Positions 15,818 through 18,865 of a DNA stretch of 18,865 bases are shown piece after piece (within the stretch, counting starts at the first letter, position 1; each line of letters opens with the position of its first letter). Source of the stretch: an uncultured Lachnospiraceae bacterium. Lineage in GTDB: Bacteria; Bacillota; Clostridia; Lachnospirales; Lachnospiraceae. The notes under the pieces were generated by a model. The model saw only the letters and a list, made by a program, of their open reading frames with translations. It made no database searches and was not told where the DNA came from. A program made the translations under genes and the position numbers. The DNA lies in contig CABSEG010000057.1 in the NCBI GenBank assembly GCA_902476645.1, forward strand, positions 1-18,865, in the 5' to 3' direction.

Positions 15818-15846
15818 AAGATAAGCGCAAATGAAAAAAAAGTCAA
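15818..15846 (-). promoter_or_regulatory. Promoter of the riboswitch-ATPase transcript
   Basis: On the minus strand, TTGACT (15846-15841), a 17-bp spacer rich in T, and TATCTT (15823-15818) make a fair housekeeping promoter. The expected start near 15811 falls 2 bases before the riboswitch P1 helix, which supports both calls. Confidence 0.65.
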
Positions 15847-15886
15847 GGCAAAATCAAAGATTTTAAAAAATTTTTCCTATTTTGCC
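15847..15886. repeat. Inverted repeat between divergent promoters
   Basis: GGCAAAAT (15847-15854) and ATTTTGCC (15879-15886) form a perfect 8-bp inverted repeat around an A/T-rich loop. It lies immediately upstream of the ATPase -35 and about 24 bases before the tatD -35. It could be a regulator site or a hairpin; no known operator is recognised. Confidence 0.4.
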
Positions 15887-15909
15887 GAAACCAATCAAGA
15901 CGGATGCGT

Positions 15910-15938
15910 TTGACAAGGACAGGGGCACCTGCTATGAT
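15910..15938 (+). promoter_or_regulatory. tatD-rsmA promoter
   Basis: TTGACA (15910-15915), a 17-bp spacer and TATGAT (15933-15938) give a near-perfect housekeeping promoter, about 40 bases before the tatD start. It implies constitutive expression of the tatD-rsmA pair. Confidence 0.8.
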
Positions 15939-15984
15939 AGGAACGAATATATGCTTTTGGAGGAGCCAACGAGGAGAGAAGAAA

Positions 15985-16749
15985 ATGATATTTGATAGTC
16001 ATGCCCATTATGATGATGAGGCTTTTGATCAGGACCGGGAAGAACTGCTTGGTAGCATGCAAAAGGCGGGAATCGGTCGTATTGTAAATGTGGGAGCCAG
16101 CCTGCGCGGTGTGGAGGAAACGGTGAAGCTTACAGAGCAGTATCCCTTTCTTTATGGTGCTGTGGGCATTCATCCCGATGAAGTGGGAGATTTAGATGAG
16201 GAACGCCTTCAATGGCTGAAAGACCTGTGCCAAAGAGAGAAGACCGTGGCAGTAGGGGAGATCGGACTGGATTATTATTGGGACAAGATGCCGAGAAAAA
16301 CGCAGCAGGAGTGGTTTATCAGACAGCTGTATTTAGCCAGAGAGGTGGATTTGCCTGTGGTGATCCACAGCCGGGAAGCAGCCAGGGATACCTTTGAAAT
16401 TATGAAAGCAGAGCACGCGGGAACCACAGGAGGTGTGATTCATTGCTTTTCAGGCTCAAAGGAAATGGCCAGGGAGTATTTGAATTTAGGATATGAAATC
16501 GGTATTGGAGGCGTGGTGACATTTAAAAATGCCAGAGTCATGAAAGAAGTGGCAGCTTATGTGCCTCTGGACCGGATGTTGGTAGAGACAGACTGTCCCT
16601 ATCTGGCGCCTGCGCCGTTTCGGGGAAAACGAAACAGTTCCCTGTATTTACCCTATATTATTGAAGAAATTGCAAGGCTGAAAGGTATTACTCCCCAGGA
16701 AGTGGAAGGAGCCACTTATGGGAACGCCATGCGTATGTATCGGCTGTAG
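15985..16749 (+). CDS. tatD: TatD-family metal-dependent DNase / hydrolase
   Basis: This 254-residue TIM-barrel hydrolase belongs to the TatD family, magnesium-dependent cytoplasmic deoxyribonucleases linked to DNA repair and turnover. ATG 15985 (MIFDSHAHYDD) has GAGGAG at 15971-15976 and puts the family's opening FDSHAH at the N-terminus; the longer frame from 15904 would start upstream of the predicted promoter and is rejected. Metal-site residues are all visible: His6 and His8 (HAH), Glu92 (GEIGLDYYW), His128 (VIHSREA), His153 (VIHCFSGS) and Asp203 (ETDCPYLAP). The length is typical. It sits 11 bases before rsmA and is surely co-transcribed with it. In many Firmicutes rnmV lies between these genes; here it does not. 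Confidence 0.95.
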   Translation: MIFDSHAHYDDEAFDQDREELLGSMQKAGIGRIVNVGASLRGVEETVKLTEQYPFLYGAVGIHPDEVGDLDEERLQWLKDLCQREKTVAVGEIGLDYYWDKMPRKTQQEWFIRQLYLAREVDLPVVIHSREAARDTFEIMKAEHAGTTGGVIHCFSGSKEMAREYLNLGYEIGIGGVVTFKNARVMKEVAAYVPLDRMLVETDCPYLAPAPFRGKRNSSLYLPYIIEEIARLKGITPQEVEGATYGNAMRMYRL

Positions 16750-16760
16750 GAGAATAAAAC

Positions 16761-17627
16761 ATGGAAAAATTATCAAACCCGCAAAAGACCATTGAAATAA
16801 TCCAAAAATACCGGTTTGTATTTCAAAAGAAGTTTGGTCAGAATTTTTTAATTGACGGCCATGTTCTGGACAAGATTCTTGCGTCTGCTTCTATCGGGAA
16901 GGAAGACTTTGTGCTGGAAATCGGGCCGGGAATTGGAACCATGACCCAATATCTGGCAGAGGCGGCCGGGAAGGTGACAGCAGTGGAAATTGACAAGGCG
17001 TTAATCCCCATTCTGAAGGAGACCTTACGCCCCTATGAAAATGTACGGGTGGTCAACGGAGATATTTTAAAGATTGATATTAAGAAGCTGGCAAAGGAGG
17101 AAAACGGGGGGAAACCCATCAAAGTAGTGGCGAATCTGCCCTACTATATCACCACGCCCATTATTATGGGACTGTTTGAGAGTGGGGTACCCCTGGAAAG
17201 CATCACGGTTATGGTGCAAAAGGAAGTGGCCCAGAGAATGCAGGCAAAGCCTGGCAGCAAGGACTATGGGGCCCTGTCCCTGGCGGTTCAATACTATGCC
17301 GATCCTTATATCGTAGCCAATGTGCCTCCAAATTGCTTTATGCCAAGGCCTACGGTGGGCAGCGCTGTCATCCGTCTGACCAGACATGAAAAGCCACCGG
17401 TGGAGGTGAAAGACGAAAGGCTGCTGTTTCAAATTATCCGCGCGTCCTTTAACCAGAGAAGAAAAACGCTGGTAAACGGGCTGAACAATGCGTCTGAGAT
17501 CTCTGTGCCCAAGGAAAAGCTAATCGGCGCCCTTGAGCGTATGCAGATCCAGGTCAATGTCCGTGGGGAGACGCTGACACTGGAACAGTTTGCCATACTT
17601 TCAGACCAAATCAGGGAATTGATGTGA
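16761..17627 (+). CDS. rsmA: 16S rRNA dimethyladenosine transferase (RsmA/KsgA)
   Basis: RsmA uses S-adenosylmethionine to dimethylate two adjacent adenines in the 3' terminal helix of 16S rRNA during late small-subunit assembly; loss of it gives kasugamycin resistance (known for the family). The 288-residue protein shows the KKFGQNFL opening near residues 28-35, motif I EIGPGIGTMTQYLAE for cofactor binding, the acidic turn VEIDKA, the catalytic NLPYYITTP motif, and the C-terminal FNQRRKTLVNGL region. ATG 16761 has TAGGAG overlapping the tatD stop, typical of tight translational coupling. Its 3' end overlaps the convergent ROK gene by 17 bases. Confidence 0.96.
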   Translation: MEKLSNPQKTIEIIQKYRFVFQKKFGQNFLIDGHVLDKILASASIGKEDFVLEIGPGIGTMTQYLAEAAGKVTAVEIDKALIPILKETLRPYENVRVVNGDILKIDIKKLAKEENGGKPIKVVANLPYYITTPIIMGLFESGVPLESITVMVQKEVAQRMQAKPGSKDYGALSLAVQYYADPYIVANVPPNCFMPRPTVGSAVIRLTRHEKPPVEVKDERLLFQIIRASFNQRRKTLVNGLNNASEISVPKEKLIGALERMQIQVNVRGETLTLEQFAILSDQIRELM

Positions 17628-18765
17628 GAAAAAAACGGTCAATTCCCAAAAAATTTTTCACAGACAGGCAAACCCCTCCCAATAGGATGGCGGTATCCTG
17701 CAAAGAGGAGGGACGGATGGCGCAACAGGTCCCCAGGCGGCTTGCCAGATGGGATTGGAGGCGCTCTGTCAGATCAGGAATGTGAATCGTAAACGCACTG
17801 TTGATGATAATCAGGCTGGGATTCAACAGGTTTAATACATTGTTGATTCCAACTCCCATATAGCGGATAAAATCTGTAACCAAGGAAAGGGCGTCCGGAT
17901 CCCGGTTCTGGTAGAGAACAAGAAAGTCATCCATGGTCAGGGAAGACTTTCTTTTTTTGCGGGCCAGATCAGAAAGCAGGGCCCGCTGGGAGGCATACTG
18001 CTCCAGACACCCCCGGTTGCCACAGGGGCAGGGGCGTCCCTCCGGCATGTAGACAGTATGTCCAAATTCTCCGGCAAAGCCGTGATGGCCCGTGTAGAGG
18101 TTATCATCAATGAGAATTCCCATACCGATACCGGAATGCACGCTGATGTTAATCAGGTTGGGATAGGGGAAACTGAAGGTTCGCTCCCCTAACACGGAGA
18201 GATTAGCCTCGTTTTCCAGAAGAACAGGGATCTGAAAGTGTTCTGATAGCCTTGCCGCCAAATCCGCATCCCCCAAATCATAGTAAGGGGTAAAGACGAT
18301 CTGATTGTTGTGAACGATGCCATGGATGCCCAGACAGATTCCGACTACCCCGTAGATGGTTTTTGGAAGCCGGCTCATGGTCTCCTCCAGGATCTGCACG
18401 AGGTAGGGAAAAACCTGAGAGGAATGGGAGGGCGTGGGGTATTGCTTTAAGGTACAGTGGGTTCCTTTCAGATCAGCGGTAAAGGAGGTAATAGAATCCG
18501 GTTCCAGATCCAGACAGATCACCTGACCTGCTTCGTGGTGGAAGTCCAAAAGGATAGGTTTTCGTCCTTTCCTGGTGGAACCGCTGCCAATCTCCAAGAT
18601 GAAATGGTGATCCAGCAGGATCTGTACAATGGCAGAGACCGTGGCTTTGGTAAGTCCCAGCTTCTTGGAAAGGGTAGCCCTGGAGATGGGCCCATCGCTG
18701 ATAATCGATTCTAAGATCAGATGGGAATTGATATCCCGAATCAGTTCTTTGCTTCCTGTAATCAT
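17611..18765 (-). CDS. ROK-family transcriptional repressor (NagC/XylR type)
   Basis: This 384-residue protein joins an N-terminal winged-helix DNA-binding domain (about residues 8-65; SRATLSKKLGLTKATVSAIV is the helix-turn-helix) to a ROK sugar-kinase-like sensor domain. I chose ATG 18765 because AAAGGAG lies 6-7 bases before it, while the ATG six codons upstream lacks a site. The ROK signature GHHGFAGEFGH and the zinc site CPCGNRGCLE are intact. The kinase catalytic position reads ENEAN in place of ENDAN, and the N-terminal phosphate loop (DIGGT in kinases) is lost as DLEPD, so it should bind a sugar without phosphorylating it. It probably represses a sugar-uptake or catabolic operon, perhaps the gene directly upstream at the window edge. 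The ligand cannot be told. Confidence 0.9.
   Translation of the reverse strand: MITGSKELIRDINSHLILESIISDGPISRATLSKKLGLTKATVSAIVQILLDHHFILEIGSGSTRKGRKPILLDFHHEAGQVICLDLEPDSITSFTADLKGTHCTLKQYPTPSHSSQVFPYLVQILEETMSRLPKTIYGVVGICLGIHGIVHNNQIVFTPYYDLGDADLAARLSEHFQIPVLLENEANLSVLGERTFSFPYPNLINISVHSGIGMGILIDDNLYTGHHGFAGEFGHTVYMPEGRPCPCGNRGCLEQYASQRALLSDLARKKRKSSLTMDDFLVLYQNRDPDALSLVTDFIRYMGVGINNVLNLLNPSLIIINSAFTIHIPDLTERLQSHLASRLGTCCAIRPSSLQDTAILLGGVCLSVKNFLGIDRFFLTSIP
17614..17647. terminator. Hairpin across the convergent rsmA and ROK stops
   Basis: GGGAATTGA (17614-17622) pairs perfectly with TCAATTCCC (17639-17647). The rsmA stop falls just inside the loop and the ROK stop 1 base outside the stem. 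On the plus strand it is followed by A6T5, not by an immediate T run, so it may be a weak terminator or an RNA-protective hairpin. Confidence 0.4.
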
Positions 18766-18789
18766 GGTGTTGCTCCTTTTCATGTGCCA

Positions 18790-18865
18790 TTAAGGATGAG
18801 GAAAAGAGTCTGTCTTGGCAGAGCCTTCTTCGGAGGGAAGATACTGGTCAAAAATACGGACAAAG
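18790..18865 (-). CDS. C-terminal end of an unidentified protein upstream of the ROK gene
   Basis: On the minus strand an open frame enters from the right edge, reads FVRIFDQYLPSEEGSAKTDS and then FPHP, and stops at TAA 18790-18792, 24 bases before the ROK start. The spacing suits an operon partner. With about 24 residues visible I cannot name it, and it may be a chance open frame. Confidence 0.35.
   Translation of the reverse strand, partial: FVRIFDQYLPSEEGSAKTDSFPHP

Noticed and set aside
15904..15984. Longer tatD start at 15904
   Set aside because: It would begin upstream of the predicted promoter -35, lacks a ribosome binding site, and adds residues before the normal FDSHAH opening.

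Overview
The window looks like a chromosomal stretch from a Clostridia member, most likely Lachnospiraceae (inference from family content). It has a methionine T-box in front of metG, IS256- and IS1182-type elements, AGGAGG-type ribosome binding sites, BlaR1-like M56 proteins, and a metG / tatD / rsmA housekeeping block. No rRNA, tRNA or CRISPR array was seen.

Left part (1-4600): a graveyard of insertion sequences. The start of an IS256-type transposase leaves the window on the minus strand (1-36). An IS1182-like element with perfect 17-bp ends (221-1693) carries a transposase split by one extra A in an A8 run. A second, heavily decayed IS1182-like copy follows (1694-3046), then a decayed IS256 transposase on the plus strand (about 3060-3600). 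Roughly 3600-4580 is AT-rich and holds nothing I recognise.

Middle part (4600-10433): a same-strand tandem array of five BlaR1-like M56 membrane metallopeptidase genes. Three are intact (4600, 7822, 9141). One (5959) is split by a second A8 frameshift. One (about 7435-7799) is a wrecked fragment with HELEH changed to YELEH. All four fuller copies end in the same acidic tail of about 80 residues after the last membrane segment, where BlaR1/MecR1 carry a penicillin-binding sensor. No BlaI/MecI-type repressor is present. This array is the best candidate for an undescribed system: a family of paralogous membrane proteases with a tail I cannot assign.

Right part (10434-18865): metG is controlled by a T-box leader whose specifier codon can be read as AUG, and ends at a strong bidirectional terminator. 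On the opposite strand lies a P-type cation ATPase resembling the one-site calcium pump LMCA1. Its leader, starting just after a good promoter, folds as a yybP-ykoY manganese riboswitch, so manganese export is a likely role. Divergent from it, a consensus promoter drives tatD and rsmA. The rnmV gene often found between these two in Firmicutes is absent. A ROK-family repressor on the minus strand converges on rsmA with overlapping 3' ends, and the last residues of another minus-strand gene lie at the right edge.
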